From contig CAJTTS010000032.1 of the NCBI GenBank assembly GCA_910579155.1, positions 1 to 33,369 on the forward strand: DNA of 33,369 nucleotides. Reading direction: 5' to 3'. Below, in pieces: positions 21,781-30,296 of the stretch. Under the pieces are notes generated by a model. That model searched no databases. It worked only from the letters and a program-made list of their open reading frames with translations, and had not been told where the DNA came from. A program made the translations under genes and the position numbers. Origin of the DNA: an uncultured Oscillospiraceae bacterium (GTDB taxonomy: Bacteria > Bacillota_A > Clostridia > Oscillospirales > Oscillospiraceae). Numbering within the stretch: the first letter of the stretch is position 1; each line of letters opens with the position of its first letter.

Positions 21781-22842
21781 TCAGGCGGAAGGGAGCGGTG
21801 TGGAGCTTGCCTTGACGACGTCCGCCACCGCCGCCAACACCTCCCCGTGGGTTTGGTCGAACAGGTGGGTGTATATGCGCTGGGTGATGTTGGGATTGCT
21901 GTGGCCCATGGCCCGGCTGATCTGGTACATGGGCACCCGGGCGTTGTTGGCCATGCTGGCGAAGGTGTGGCGCAGGCCGTGGAAGGTGATGGGGGACAGC
22001 TCGTTCCGGCGGATGAAGGCGGCAAGGGCGGAGGACATCAGGTTGGGGTGCAGGGGCTGGCCCACGCCGTCCAGGAGGAGGAAGTCCTCCGGGGAGCAGG
22101 GCATACCGTCCCGGACGCGCCTGACGCGGAGCTCCCGGAGCAGCTCCAGCAGGTCGTCCAGGGCAACGATAGACAGGGTACGGCAGCTATCGGTGGTCTT
22201 GGGTGTCTTTTCCACCACCCGGGAGCCTATGGTGGTGCGCACCCAGCGGATGGATATCTGCCCGGAGTGAAGGTCCACGTCCCGCCAGCGCAGACCCAGG
22301 ATCTCGCTGCGGCGCAATCCCAGAAAGCAGGCCAGGCGGACCGGGACCTCCAGCGGGTCCCCTTTCACGGCCCGGAGAAGCTTGCCCAGGCGGGCGGGGG
22401 TGTAATAGGCCACCTCCACTGTGGTGGCCCGGGGCGGCGTGGCCCGCTGGATGGGGTTGACGGGGACCACCCCCTGGCGGAAGGCGGATTTCAGGGCGGT
22501 GTGGAGCAGCACATGGTGCTTTCGGATGGTATTGGGGGACAGGCCCTTCTCGTCGGCCAGCCACTGGTAGTAGCCGTTGATGAGTTCCGGGGACAGGTCG
22601 GCCAGCCGCACCTTGCCCAGGGCGGGGCGGATGTGGTTGTGGATGATGCTGTCGTAGCCGTTGATGGTGGTCTCCGCCCGGCAGGGCTCGATGTCCTGTT
22701 CCATCCAGATGTCCAGCCAGCGCTCCAGCGTGACGGAGGCGTCGGCGGCCGGTTTGATCTGTGGCAGGGGGAAGCCCACTTTGGGGGCGGCGGAAATGGG
22801 ACGCAGGACGATGCGGCCGGTGCGGGTGTGAGGATGTGACAT
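21781..22842 (-). CDS. Tyrosine recombinase / site-specific integrase
   Basis: A 353-aa integrase of the phage/Tn916 type. The N-terminal core-binding domain (about 38-125) holds the SAM-like segment LERWLDIWMEQDIEP. The catalytic domain has Arg177/178 (GLRRSE), a likely Lys near 212, HGLRH (His288, Arg291), His314 (MGHSN) and the nucleophile Tyr324 (IYTHLF), so the active site is intact. ATG 22842 is chosen from AAAAGGAG 9 nt upstream. No excisionase, att repeats, tRNA or other mobile-element genes adjoin it; it sits between core genes. It may be a remnant or a domesticated recombinase. Confidence 0.92.
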   Translation of the reverse strand: MSHPHTRTGRIVLRPISAAPKVGFPLPQIKPAADASVTLERWLDIWMEQDIEPCRAETTINGYDSIIHNHIRPALGKVRLADLSPELINGYYQWLADEKGLSPNTIRKHHVLLHTALKSAFRQGVVPVNPIQRATPPRATTVEVAYYTPARLGKLLRAVKGDPLEVPVRLACFLGLRRSEILGLRWRDVDLHSGQISIRWVRTTIGSRVVEKTPKTTDSCRTLSIVALDDLLELLRELRVRRVRDGMPCSPEDFLLLDGVGQPLHPNLMSSALAAFIRRNELSPITFHGLRHTFASMANNARVPMYQISRAMGHSNPNITQRIYTHLFDQTHGEVLAAVADVVKASSTPLPSA

Positions 22843-22879
22843 GGGTAACAGCTCCTTTTCTTTTGTATTTGCGTCAGGA

Positions 22880-22895
22880 TTGTACATCTGTACAA
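22880..22895. promoter_or_regulatory. Palindrome upstream of the integrase gene
   Basis: TTGTACATCTGTACAA, 7-bp arms with a 2-bp centre, 38 bp before the integrase start. The core TACA-N2-TGTA is the kind of site used by BlaI/CopY-like and some phage repressors. No cognate repressor is encoded nearby. Confidence 0.5.
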
Positions 22896-22962
22896 AATAA
22901 TGGGGCACTATTTTGTGACATTTTCGATTATAGCCCGTCGCATGTGGGAATGGAAAGGGGCC

Positions 22963-22991
22963 TTGACTTTTTGGCGGTTTGGCAATACAAT
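22963..22991 (+). promoter_or_regulatory. Sigma-A promoter of proS
   Basis: TTGACT (22963-22968), 17-bp spacer, TACAAT (22986-22991), 62 bp before the start codon. No T-box leader fits in this short 5' UTR. Confidence 0.8.
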
Positions 22992-23052
22992 ATTGAGCAC
23001 CTATCTAGGATATGGAGAAAACCCCATTTTATATATAAAGGATTGAAGCGAC

Positions 23053-24495
23053 ATGGCACAGGACAAAAACAAGCAGGTCAGCCAGATCACCGATATGGAC
23101 GTGGACTTCGCCCAGTGGTACACCGACGTATGCACCAAGGCGGAGCTCATCGGTTATGCCAAAACCAAGGGAATGTTTATCCTCCGGCCCTACGGCTACG
23201 CCATCTGGGAGAATATCCAGGCGTATCTGGACCGGCGTTTTAAGGAGACGGGGCACCAGAACGTCTCTATGCCCATGCTCATCCCCGAGTCCCTGCTCCA
23301 AAAGGAAAAGGATCATATCGAGGGCTTTGCCCCTGAGTGTGCCTGGGTGACTTACGGCGGCAGCGAGAAGCTGGACGAGCGCATGTGCATCCGCCCCACG
23401 TCGGAGACCCTGTTCTGCGACCACTGGGCCGACGTGGTCCACTCCTGGCGGGACCTGCCCATGCTCTATAACCAGTGGTGCTCCGTGCTGCGCTGGGAAA
23501 AGACCACCCGCCCCTTCCTGCGCCACCGGGAGTTCCTCTGGCAAGAGGGCCATACCCTCCACGCCACCGCCGAGGAGGCCGTCGAGGAGACGGAGCGGAT
23601 GCACCGCATCTACGCCGATCTGTGCGAGGACGTGCTGGCCATGCCGGTGGTGATGGGCATGAAGACCGACAAGGAGAAGTTTGCCGGGGCGGAGCGCACC
23701 TACACCATCGAGTGCATGATGCACGACAAGAAGGCCCTCCAAAACGGCACCAGCCACTACTTCGGGGATGGGTTCGCCCGGGCCTTCGGCATCTCCTTCG
23801 CGGATAAGAGCAACAAGCAGGCCACCCCCTTTGAGACCTCCTGGGGCATTACCACCCGCACCATCGGCGGCGTCATCATGACCCACGGCGACAACCGGGG
23901 CCTGGTGCTCCCGCCCAAGGTGGCTCCCGTGCAGGTCATCGTCATCCCCGTGGCCCAGCACAAGGAGGGCGTGATTGAGGCCAATCAGGCGGTCATGGCG
24001 CGGTTGCAAAAGGCGGGCTTCCGGGTGAAGATGGACGACTCCGACAACTCCCCCGGTTGGAAGTTCGCCGAGTACGAGATGAAGGGCGTGCCCCTGCGCC
24101 TGGAGCTGGGCCCCAAGGACATGGAGAAAAACCAGTGCGTGCTGGTCCGCCGGGACAGCGGGGAGAAGTCCTTCGTCTCCCTGGACAACATTGAGGGCGC
24201 CGTGGCCAAGATGCTGGAGGACATCCACACCGGGCTCTACCAGCGGGCCAAGAAGAATCTGGAGGACAACACCTACCCCTGCGCCACCCTGGCCGAGGTC
24301 AAGGAGAAAATGGAGACTCAGGGCGGCTTCGCCAAGACCATGTGGTGCGGCGACGAGGCCTGCGAGGTGAAGATGAAGGAGGAGGCCGGGGTATCCTCCC
24401 GGTGCATCCCCTTCGAGCAGGAGAAGCTGGGCGACGTGTGCGCCTGCTGCGGCAAGCCTGCCAAGCATATGGTTTATTGGGGCGTAGCGTATTAA
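23053..24495 (+). CDS. proS: Prolyl-tRNA synthetase, archaeal/eukaryote-like type
   Basis: A 480-aa class II synthetase that charges tRNA-Pro. Active-site landmarks are RPTSE (114-118), motif 2 [13 protein letters not shown] (156-168) and motif 3 around [16 protein letters not shown] (about 271-286). It lacks the roughly 180-residue editing insertion of standard bacterial ProRS (about 570 aa). Instead it ends in a C-terminal zinc-binding domain with CGDEAC and CACCGK and the conserved terminal Tyr (VAY), the archaeal-type form. The ribosome site is weak (AAAGGATT, about 10 nt upstream). It is a single gene between the integrase and the S10 operon, and is flanked by its own promoter and a terminator. 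Confidence 0.97.
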   Translation: MAQDKNKQVSQITDMDVDFAQWYTDVCTKAELIGYAKTKGMFILRPYGYAIWENIQAYLDRRFKETGHQNVSMPMLIPESLLQKEKDHIEGFAPECAWVTYGGSEKLDERMCIRPTSETLFCDHWADVVHSWRDLPMLYNQWCSVLRWEKTTRPFLRHREFLWQEGHTLHATAEEAVEETERMHRIYADLCEDVLAMPVVMGMKTDKEKFAGAERTYTIECMMHDKKALQNGTSHYFGDGFARAFGISFADKSNKQATPFETSWGITTRTIGGVIMTHGDNRGLVLPPKVAPVQVIVIPVAQHKEGVIEANQAVMARLQKAGFRVKMDDSDNSPGWKFAEYEMKGVPLRLELGPKDMEKNQCVLVRRDSGEKSFVSLDNIEGAVAKMLEDIHTGLYQRAKKNLEDNTYPCATLAEVKEKMETQGGFAKTMWCGDEACEVKMKEEAGVSSRCIPFEQEKLGDVCACCGKPAKHMVYWGVAY

Positions 24496-24507
24496 ATAAG
24501 CAATGTG

Positions 24508-24544
24508 AAACGGGCCTTTCCGGTATTGACGGAGAGGCCCGTTT
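24508..24544 (+). terminator. Terminator of proS
   Basis: AAACGGGCCT / AGGCCCGTTT, a 10-bp stem around a smaller inner CCG/CGG pairing, starting 13 bp after the stop codon. The T-tract is short. Confidence 0.75.
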
Positions 24545-24630
24545 GCGCTGTTGGTGAAGTTGCACATACGCCTTTCTCGATAAATGGCCCAAAACCGTGA
24601 AAAAACTTTGGGAAATGGGTAAAAATCTCC

Positions 24631-24660
24631 TTGACTTTCCATGTGAGTATGTTGTACAAT
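24631..24660 (+). promoter_or_regulatory. Main promoter of the S10-spc operon
   Basis: TTGACT (24631-24636), 18-bp spacer, TACAAT (24655-24660). The transcript carries a leader of about 400 nt before rpsJ, long for a gene with so simple a promoter. Confidence 0.75.
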
Positions 24661-24667
24661 AGTCAAG

Positions 24668-24887
24668 CGCTTGTAAAAGAGCGCACTGCGATGATGCGGG
24701 AGATTGCTCGCCCGGCGAGGTAACTTCCGCGGAGTATGTCCGTAAGATCGGGCGGCTGAGAGGCTCATTCCATGGCATATATCGCCCTGGGTGGGTAGAA
24801 CCGGCCTGCTTTGCGCCGGTTTTATTCATGCCGGGGAGTGATACGCACGGAAACGTGGATTGAAAACCGCTCACCCGTTACGAAGAA
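24668..24887 (+). promoter_or_regulatory. Structured S10-operon leader with attenuator hairpin
   Basis: This gene-free stretch contains nested hairpins: GCGGGAG (24698-24704) with CTTCCGC, enclosing CTCGC-CCG-GCGAG. A terminator-like hairpin follows: AACCGGC (24799-24805) with GCCGGTT (24815-24821), then TTTTATT. Regulation by a ribosomal protein acting on the leader, as L4 does on the E. coli S10 leader, would fit the position. I can identify neither the ligand nor an Rfam family. Confidence 0.55.
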
Positions 24888-25019
24888 GCGCCCGAGCCGT
24901 TGTGAGCAGCGCGGATGGACCAAAGCAGGGGCAAAAGTCCAAGGAGGGCCAAAGGCCCGGATGGGTTTTGCCTGAGCCGGTAGGGAAGCCGCGCGCCGCG
25001 AACAGGCGGGGCGTGACAA
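24888..25019 (+). repeat. Dispersed ~130-bp intergenic repeat, copy A
   Basis: This copy lies in the rpsJ leader. It begins GCGCCCGAGCCGT and ends GGCGTGACAA. Inside, GCGCGG (24909-24914) can pair with CCGCGC (24989-24994), GGCAAAA (24930-24936) with TTTTGCC (24966-24972), and the apex is GGGCC-AAA-GGCCC (24946-24958). Hand alignment to copy B shows about 85% identity. It runs in the same direction as the ribosomal genes. It has no convincing coding frame. Confidence 0.85.
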
Positions 25020-25068
25020 GGACGCAGTCTCATTTAACGTTCGACTTCGTAATCAAGGAGGAAAAACA

Positions 25069-25383
25069 ATGGCAGCTCAGAAAGAAATGATCCGCATCCG
25101 GCTGAAGGCCTATGACCACCAGCTCATCGACCAGGCCGCCGAGAAGATCGTGGACACCGCCAAGCGCAGCGGCGCCGCCGTCTCCGGCCCCATCCCCCTG
25201 CCCACCAAGCGGGAGATCGTCACCATCCTGCGTTCCCCCCACGTCAACAAGGATTCCCGGGAGCAGTTCGAGCGCCGCACCCATAAGCGGCTGATCGACG
25301 TCATCAAGCCCTCCCCCAAGACCGTGGAGGCCCTGATGAGCCTGGAGCTCCCCGCCGGCGTGGAGATTGAGATTAAGCTCTGA
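25069..25383 (+). CDS. rpsJ: Ribosomal protein S10 (uS10)
   Basis: A 104-aa small-subunit protein of normal length, containing the family segments [20 protein letters not shown] and [20 protein letters not shown]. It sits in the 30S head and, with NusB, is known as a transcription antitermination factor. AAGGAGG is 8 nt before the ATG. As the first gene of the S10-spc operon it follows a roughly 400-nt leader. A second repeat copy starts immediately after its stop codon, so the gap to rplC is 255 bp rather than the few tens usual in this operon. Confidence 0.98.
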   Translation: MAAQKEMIRIRLKAYDHQLIDQAAEKIVDTAKRSGAAVSGPIPLPTKREIVTILRSPHVNKDSREQFERRTHKRLIDVIKPSPKTVEALMSLELPAGVEIEIKL

Positions 25384-25514
25384 GCGTCCGAGCCGTCGTG
25401 AGCAGCGCGGATGGACCGGAGCGAGGGCAAAAGCCCGAGGAGGGCCAGCGCCCCGGATCGGTTTTGCCCGAGTCGGAGGGAAGCCGCGCGTTGCGAACAG
25501 GCGAGGCGTGACAA
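25384..25514 (+). repeat. Dispersed ~130-bp intergenic repeat, copy B
   Basis: It begins at the base after the rpsJ stop codon with GCGTCCGAGCCGTCGTGAGC and ends GGCGTGACAA. GGGCAAAA and TTTTGCCC form the middle stem; the apex is GGGC-CAGC-GCCC. CGTT at the 3' hairpin replaces CGCC of copies A and C but still pairs with GGCG through G-U pairs. The following 124 bp up to rplC hold no gene, only the weak stem TGGTC/GACCA near the rplC start. Confidence 0.85.
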
Positions 25515-25638
25515 CAGCGCACAACCAAGTCAGTACCGCAGTTCGCCGCGTTTTGAGGCGGACGGGTCATGTCGGCCGAGCAATGGCAGCCCAATGGTCA
25601 CCTCGCCCGACCAATAACCTTAACAAGGAGGAATACAC

Positions 25639-26364
25639 ATGGAAAAGGCCATCATCGGCAAGAAGGTGGGTATGACCCAGATCTTCGACGAAGCCGGTAA
25701 GGTCATCCCGGTCACCGTCATCCAGGCGGGCCCCTGCACCGTGGTGCAGAAGAAGACCGAGGAAAAGGACGGCTATGCCGCCGTCCAGCTGGGCTTCGAT
25801 GAAGTCCCGGAGAAGAAGCTTTCCAAGCCCGAGGCGGGCCACAGCAAGAAGGCCGGCAAGTGCCTGCGGGTGCTCAAGGAGTTCAAGCTGGAGAAGGCCG
25901 CCGAGATGAACGTGGGCGACGAGCTCACCGCCACCGTGTTCGCCCCCGGCGACCGGGTGGACATCACCGGCATCAGCAAGGGCCACGGCTACCAGGGCGC
26001 GGTGAAGCGCTGCGGCGGCCATGTGCAGAAGAACACCCACGGCGGCGGCCCCGTCCACCGCCATTCCGGCTCCATGGGCTCCAGCACCGACCCCTCCCGC
26101 ATCTTCAAGGGGCACAACGGCGCGGGCCAGATGGGCAACGAGCAGGTCACCGTCATGAATCTGGACGTGGTCCAGGTGGACGAGGAGCTGGGCGTCATCG
26201 CCGTGCGCGGCGCGGTGCCCGGTCCCCGGGGCGGCGTGGTGGCTCTGAAGAGCAGCGCCAAGAAGCTGGCCGAGAAGCACCTGGTCGAGGGCAGCGGTCG
26301 CGTCAATCCCCAGAAGCAGTCCGCCCGCGTCAACCCGCAGAAGGCCTCTGCGCGTAACAAGTGA
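25639..26364 (+). CDS. rplC: Ribosomal protein L3 (uL3), with C-terminal extension
   Basis: A 241-aa large-subunit protein that helps shape the peptidyl-transferase centre. The start MEKAIIGKKVGMTQIFDEAG and the loop HGGGPVHRHSGSMGSSTDPSRIFKG are diagnostic. It is about 30 residues longer than usual (about 210). The extra C-terminus contains a 27-bp tandem duplication (26299-26325 and 26326-26352), encoding RVNPQKQSA then RVNPQKASA, and is basic. AAGGAGG is 9 nt before the start. It is 18 bp upstream of rplD. Confidence 0.97.
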   Translation: MEKAIIGKKVGMTQIFDEAGKVIPVTVIQAGPCTVVQKKTEEKDGYAAVQLGFDEVPEKKLSKPEAGHSKKAGKCLRVLKEFKLEKAAEMNVGDELTATVFAPGDRVDITGISKGHGYQGAVKRCGGHVQKNTHGGGPVHRHSGSMGSSTDPSRIFKGHNGAGQMGNEQVTVMNLDVVQVDEELGVIAVRGAVPGPRGGVVALKSSAKKLAEKHLVEGSGRVNPQKQSARVNPQKASARNK

Positions 26365-26382
26365 GAAAGGAGAGAATGACAA

Positions 26383-26997
26383 ATGCCTAAAGCGAACCTT
26401 TACAATATGGCCGGTAAGCAGATCGGCGAGGTCGAGCTCTCCGAGGCCGTCTTCGGCATCGAGCCCAACCAGTATGTGGTCCACGATGTGGTCAAAAACC
26501 ACCTGGCCAACTGCCGTCAGGGCACCCAGAGCAGCCTGACCCGTGCGGAAGTGTCCGGCGGCGGCAAGAAGCCCTGGCGCCAGAAGGGCACCGGCCGTGC
26601 CCGCCAAGGCTCTACCCGGGCCCCCCAGTGGACCCACGGCGGCATCGTGTTTGCCCCCAAGCCCCGCTCCTATCGGTACACCCTCAATAAGAAGGTGCGC
26701 CGTCTGGCCTTGAAGTCCGCCCTGTCCGCCAAGGCCGCCGCCGGCAACGTGCTGGTGGTGGATAAGCTGGAGATGGGCGAGATCAAGACCAAGACCTTCC
26801 AGGGCTTCCTCAACACCGTGGAGTCTAAAAAGGCCGTCGTCGTCACCGCCTGCCCCAACGTGGTGCTGTCCGCCCGGAACATCCCCGGCATCGTGACCAG
26901 CCCCGCCAGCCTCATCAACGTCTACGACATCGTCAACGCCAACCAGGTCATCATCGACCAGGCCGCGCTGGCCGCCATCGAGGAGGTGTTCGCCTGA
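26383..26997 (+). CDS. rplD: Ribosomal protein L4 (uL4)
   Basis: A 204-aa protein of usual size. The extended loop [20 protein letters not shown] (residues 64-83) lines the peptide exit tunnel and is where macrolide-resistance changes occur in other species; the sequence here looks ordinary. In E. coli L4 also represses its own operon through the leader, so it is one candidate ligand for the structured leader seen here. Its TGA overlaps the rplW ATG by one base (TGATG), giving translational coupling. Confidence 0.98.
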   Translation: MPKANLYNMAGKQIGEVELSEAVFGIEPNQYVVHDVVKNHLANCRQGTQSSLTRAEVSGGGKKPWRQKGTGRARQGSTRAPQWTHGGIVFAPKPRSYRYTLNKKVRRLALKSALSAKAAAGNVLVVDKLEMGEIKTKTFQGFLNTVESKKAVVVTACPNVVLSARNIPGIVTSPASLINVYDIVNANQVIIDQAALAAIEEVFA

Positions 26998-27293
26998 TGA
27001 AGACCGCATACGATATCATCAAGCGCCCCATCATCACCGAGCAGTCCATGGCCGCCGCCACCGAGAAGAAGTACACCTTTGAGGTGGCCCGGGACGCCAA
27101 CAAGATTGAAATCGCCAAGGCTTGCGAGGAGATCTTCGGCGTGAAGGTGGCCAAGGTCAACACCCTGAATATGCAGGGCAAGGTCAAGCGTATGGGCCGC
27201 TATCCCGAGGGACGCCGTCCCCACTGGAAGAAGGCCATGATTACCCTGACCGAGGATTCCAAGACCATCGAGTTCTTCGAGGGCATGGTGTAA
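26997..27293 (+). CDS. rplW: Ribosomal protein L23 (uL23)
   Basis: A 98-aa protein that sits at the exit of the ribosomal tunnel and docks trigger factor and SRP. Family marks: [14 protein letters not shown] near the start and [15 protein letters not shown] in the middle. Its start overlaps the rplD stop by one base, so no separate strong ribosome site is expected. It is 15 bp from rplB, whose AAGGAGG overlaps the rplW stop codon region. Confidence 0.98.
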   Translation: MKTAYDIIKRPIITEQSMAAATEKKYTFEVARDANKIEIAKACEEIFGVKVAKVNTLNMQGKVKRMGRYPEGRRPHWKKAMITLTEDSKTIEFFEGMV

Positions 27294-27308
27294 GGAGGAG
27301 AATGAAGA

Positions 27309-28142
27309 ATGGCGATTAAGACATATAAGCCCACAACCCCCTCCCGCCGCCACATGACTGTGTCCGCCTTCGAGGGGATTGATAAGAAAGCTAAGCCTGA
27401 GCGCTCCCTGCTGGAGAGCCTCAAGAAGCACGCCGGCCGCAACAGCTACGGCCGTATCACCGTCCGCCACCGCGGCGGCGGCAACAAGCGCAAGTACCGC
27501 GTGATCGACTTCAAGCGGGACAAGGCGGGTAAGGCCACGGTCATCAACCTCCAGTACGACCCCAACCGCTCCGCCAATATCGCCCTCATCGAGTATGAGG
27601 ACGGCGAGCGCCGCTATATCCTGGCCCCCGTGGGCCTGAAAGCCGGCCACGCCATCATGACCGGCACCGGCGCGGACATCCTGCCCGGCAACGCCCTGCC
27701 CATCGCCGAGATCCCTGTGGGCGAGACCATCCACTGTATCGAGCTCTACCCCGGCAAGGGCGCCCAGTTGGTACGCTCCGCCGGCACCGCCGCCCAGCTC
27801 ATGGCCAAGGAGAACGGTATGGCTCAGGTCCGTCTGCCCTCCGGCGAGGTCCGTCTGGTCCGCGAGGAGTGTCTGGCCACCATCGGCCAGGTGGGTAACA
27901 CCGACTGGGCCAACATCCACATCGGCAAGGCCGGGCGCAAGCGCCACATGGGCTGGCGTCCCACCGTCCGCGGCTCCGTCATGAACCCCAACGACCACCC
28001 CCACGGCGGCGGCGAGGGCAAGAGCCCCGTGGGCCGTCCCGGCCCCGTGACCCCCTGGGGCAAGCCGGCCATGGGTTACAAGACCCGCAAGAAGAAGAAC
28101 CGCACCGACAAGTTCATTGTCAAGCGCCGCAACGGTAAGTAA
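27309..28142 (+). CDS. rplB: Ribosomal protein L2 (uL2)
   Basis: A 277-aa core 50S protein of the normal length, needed for peptidyl transfer and subunit joining. It shows [20 protein letters not shown] near residue 50 and the conserved [20 protein letters not shown] near 222, containing the functional histidine. The basic end [15 protein letters not shown] is typical. AAGGAGG precedes it by 9 nt, and rpsS begins 16 bp after its stop. Confidence 0.99.
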   Translation: MAIKTYKPTTPSRRHMTVSAFEGIDKKAKPERSLLESLKKHAGRNSYGRITVRHRGGGNKRKYRVIDFKRDKAGKATVINLQYDPNRSANIALIEYEDGERRYILAPVGLKAGHAIMTGTGADILPGNALPIAEIPVGETIHCIELYPGKGAQLVRSAGTAAQLMAKENGMAQVRLPSGEVRLVREECLATIGQVGNTDWANIHIGKAGRKRHMGWRPTVRGSVMNPNDHPHGGGEGKSPVGRPGPVTPWGKPAMGYKTRKKKNRTDKFIVKRRNGK

Positions 28143-28158
28143 GGAGGGAGTGTAACAG

Positions 28159-28431
28159 ATGAGCAGAAGCATCAAGAAGGGCCCGTTTTGCGCTCCCGAG
28201 CTGCTGAAGCGCGTGGACGAGCTGAACAAGAAGAACGAGAAGAAGGTCCTCAAGACCTGGAGCCGCGCCTCCACCATCTTCCCCTCCTTCGTGGGCCACA
28301 CCATCGCCGTCCACGACGGCCGCAAGCACGTGCCCGTCTATGTCACCGAGGATATGGTGGGCCATAAGCTGGGCGAGTTCGCGCCGACCCGTACCTTCAA
28401 GGGCCACGCGGGCAGCAAGACCGGTAAGTAA
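28159..28431 (+). CDS. rpsS: Ribosomal protein S19 (uS19)
   Basis: A 90-aa 30S-head protein that contacts A-site tRNA and protein S13. Family marks: [20 protein letters not shown] at the start, then [20 protein letters not shown] and [16 protein letters not shown] near the C-terminus. AAGGAGG precedes the start. It lies between rplB and rplV with 14-16 bp gaps. Confidence 0.99.
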   Translation: MSRSIKKGPFCAPELLKRVDELNKKNEKKVLKTWSRASTIFPSFVGHTIAVHDGRKHVPVYVTEDMVGHKLGEFAPTRTFKGHAGSKTGK

Positions 28432-28445
28432 GGAGGAGAGAGAGA

Positions 28446-28778
28446 ATGGAAGCGAAAGCCACACTGAGATACATCCGTATCTCTCCCCGCAAGGTCGGCA
28501 TCGTGTGCGACCAGATCCGCGGCAAGAGCGTCAAGGACGCCGAAGCCATTCTGGCTCTGATCCCCAAGGCCGCCTCCGATCCCCTGGCCAAGCTGGTCCA
28601 CAGCGCCGCGGCCAACGCCGAGAACAACCACGGCATGGACCCCGAGAAGCTCTACGTCGCCGAGACCTACGCCACCCCCGGCCCCATTATCAAGCGCTTT
28701 ATGCCCCGGGCCAAGGGCCGCGCCTACGGCATCAAGAAGAGAACTTCCCATGTGACCGTCGTGGTCAAAGAGCGCTGA
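28446..28778 (+). CDS. rplV: Ribosomal protein L22 (uL22)
   Basis: A 110-aa protein whose beta-hairpin reaches into the exit tunnel next to that of L4. Family marks: [20 protein letters not shown] at the start and the hairpin segment [19 protein letters not shown] near the C-terminus. Length and position are normal. It is preceded by AAGGAGGAG and followed 19 bp later by rpsC. Confidence 0.98.
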   Translation: MEAKATLRYIRISPRKVGIVCDQIRGKSVKDAEAILALIPKAASDPLAKLVHSAAANAENNHGMDPEKLYVAETYATPGPIIKRFMPRAKGRAYGIKKRTSHVTVVVKER

Positions 28779-28797
28779 AAAAGGAGGTCGAAAGCAA

Positions 28798-29661
28798 ATG
28801 GGACAGAAAGTGAATCCCCACGGCCTGCGCGTGGGCGTCATCAAAGACTGGGACTCCCGCTGGTACGCCCGTGACGAGAAGGTGGGCGACCTGCTGGTTG
28901 AGGACTACAACCTCCGCAAGGAGCTCAAAAAGAAGCTGTACGCCGCCGGCGTGCCCAAGATCGAGATCGAGCGCGACAACGCCAAGATCCGCATCTACGT
29001 CCACTGCGCCCGTCCGGGCGTGGTCATCGGCAAGGGCGGCGAGGAGATCGAGAAGCTGCGCGCCGAGCTGGAGAAGAAGCTGGGCAAGAGCGTGGCGCTG
29101 AACATCGTCGAGGTCAAGAACGTGGACACCAATGCGCAACTGGTGGCTGAGAACATCGCCCAGCAGTTGGAGAAGCGGATCGCCTTCCGCCGGGCCATGA
29201 AGAACGCCATGGGCCGCGCCATGCGCATGGGCGCCCTGGGCATCAAGGTTCAGGTGTCCGGCCGTCTGAACGGCGCCGAGATCGCCCGCACCGAGCACTA
29301 CCACGACGGCACCATCCCCCTGCAGACCATCCGCGCCGACATCGAGTACGGCTTCGCCGAGGCGGCTACCACCTACGGCCGTCTGGGCGTGAAGGTGTGG
29401 ATCTACAAGGGCGAGGTGCTCACCCAGACCCTGCGCACCACCCCCCGCACCATCGACACCAAGAACTACAAGGAGCGCGAGCAGCGGCCCCGCCGCCGCG
29501 ACGGCGACCGCAGGGGCGGCTTCAACCGCCAGGGCGGCGACCGGCGTCAGGGCGGCAGCTTTAACCGCGACCGCCAGGGCGGTCCCCGCCCCGCCGGGAA
29601 CGGCCCCCGTCCCAACAACGGCCCGCGTCCCTCTGCTCCTAAGGAAGGAGGCGCCCAGTAA
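28798..29661 (+). CDS. rpsC: Ribosomal protein S3 (uS3), with Arg/Gly-rich C-terminal tail
   Basis: A 287-aa protein, longer than the usual 215-235. Residues 1-215 are a normal S3: [18 protein letters not shown], the KH RNA-binding motif [14 protein letters not shown] (75-88) and the mRNA-entry basic face [15 protein letters not shown]. Residues 226-287 (bases 29473-29658) are a low-complexity tail of Arg, Gly, Asn, Pro and Gln, with repeats such as [17 protein letters not shown]. The tail could touch mRNA entering the ribosome, and similar tails occur in some Clostridia, but function here is inferred. The stop overlaps the rplP start by one base (TAATG). Confidence 0.97.
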   Translation: MGQKVNPHGLRVGVIKDWDSRWYARDEKVGDLLVEDYNLRKELKKKLYAAGVPKIEIERDNAKIRIYVHCARPGVVIGKGGEEIEKLRAELEKKLGKSVALNIVEVKNVDTNAQLVAENIAQQLEKRIAFRRAMKNAMGRAMRMGALGIKVQVSGRLNGAEIARTEHYHDGTIPLQTIRADIEYGFAEAATTYGRLGVKVWIYKGEVLTQTLRTTPRTIDTKNYKEREQRPRRRDGDRRGGFNRQGGDRRQGGSFNRDRQGGPRPAGNGPRPNNGPRPSAPKEGGAQ

Positions 29662-30089
29662 TGCTGCTGCCTAAGAGAGTAAAGTACCGCCGCGTCCACC
29701 GCGGCCGCATGACCGGCACCGCGACCCGCGGCAGCAAGGTCTCCTACGGCGAGTGGGGCCTCCAGGCCACCGAGCCCGCCTGGATTACCGGCAACCAGAT
29801 CGAGGCCGCCCGTGTGGCCATGACCCGCTACACCAAGCGCGGCGGCAAGGTCTGGATCAAGATCTTCCCCGATAAGCCCATCACCAAAAAGGCGCTGGGT
29901 ACCCGTATGGGTTCCGGTAAGGGCGCCCCCGAGGGATGGGTGGCCGTGGTCAAGCCCGGCCGCGTCATGTTCGAGATCGCCGGCGTGCCCGAGGAGACCG
30001 CCCGCGAGGCCCTGCGTCTGGCCAGCCACAAGCTGCCCATCAAGTGCAAAATCGTCAAGAAAGAGACCGAGGAGAAGGGTGGTGAGTGA
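29661..30089 (+). CDS. rplP: Ribosomal protein L16 (uL16)
   Basis: A 142-aa protein of normal size that helps place aminoacyl-tRNA near the peptidyl-transferase centre. It begins [20 protein letters not shown] and contains [25 protein letters not shown]. Its first base is the last base of the rpsC stop codon. A GAAGGAGG site at the end of rpsC serves it. Confidence 0.99.
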   Translation: MLLPKRVKYRRVHRGRMTGTATRGSKVSYGEWGLQATEPAWITGNQIEAARVAMTRYTKRGGKVWIKIFPDKPITKKALGTRMGSGKGAPEGWVAVVKPGRVMFEIAGVPEETAREALRLASHKLPIKCKIVKKETEEKGGE

Positions 30090-30091
30090 AG

Positions 30092-30283
30092 ATGAAGGCA
30101 AACGAAGTGCGTAAAATGAGCGCCACCGAGCTGGACGCCAAGCTGGTGGAGTTGAAGAAGGACCTGTTCAACCTCCGTCTTCAGCACGCCACCAATCAGC
30201 TCGACAACCCCATCCGCATCGCGGAGGTCAAGAAGGACATCGCCCGCGTCAAGACCATCCTGCGTGAGCAGCAGGGCCGATAA
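30092..30283 (+). CDS. rpmC: Ribosomal protein L29 (uL29)
   Basis: A 63-aa two-helix protein at the tunnel exit. The family start [20 protein letters not shown] is seen from ATG 30092, and [20 protein letters not shown] follows. An in-frame GTG at 30086 would add two residues and overlap the rplP stop; ATG 30092 is preferred from the family N-terminus. It lies 2 bp after rplP and 13 bp before rpsQ. Confidence 0.96.
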   Translation: MKANEVRKMSATELDAKLVELKKDLFNLRLQHATNQLDNPIRIAEVKKDIARVKTILREQQGR

Positions 30284-30296
30284 GGAGGAGTAAACG

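Noticed and set aside
8171..22842. A prophage spanning the DnaD/DnaI genes and the integrase
   Set aside because: Twelve kilobases of ordinary metabolic and envelope genes lie between; no capsid, terminase, portal, holin or att repeats.
25367..25675. Open frames within the dispersed repeat copies (both strands, e.g. ending ARRDN or [11 protein letters not shown])
   Set aside because: They cross the rpsJ end and the gap with no ribosome site, and copies A, B and C differ by indels that shift the frame.
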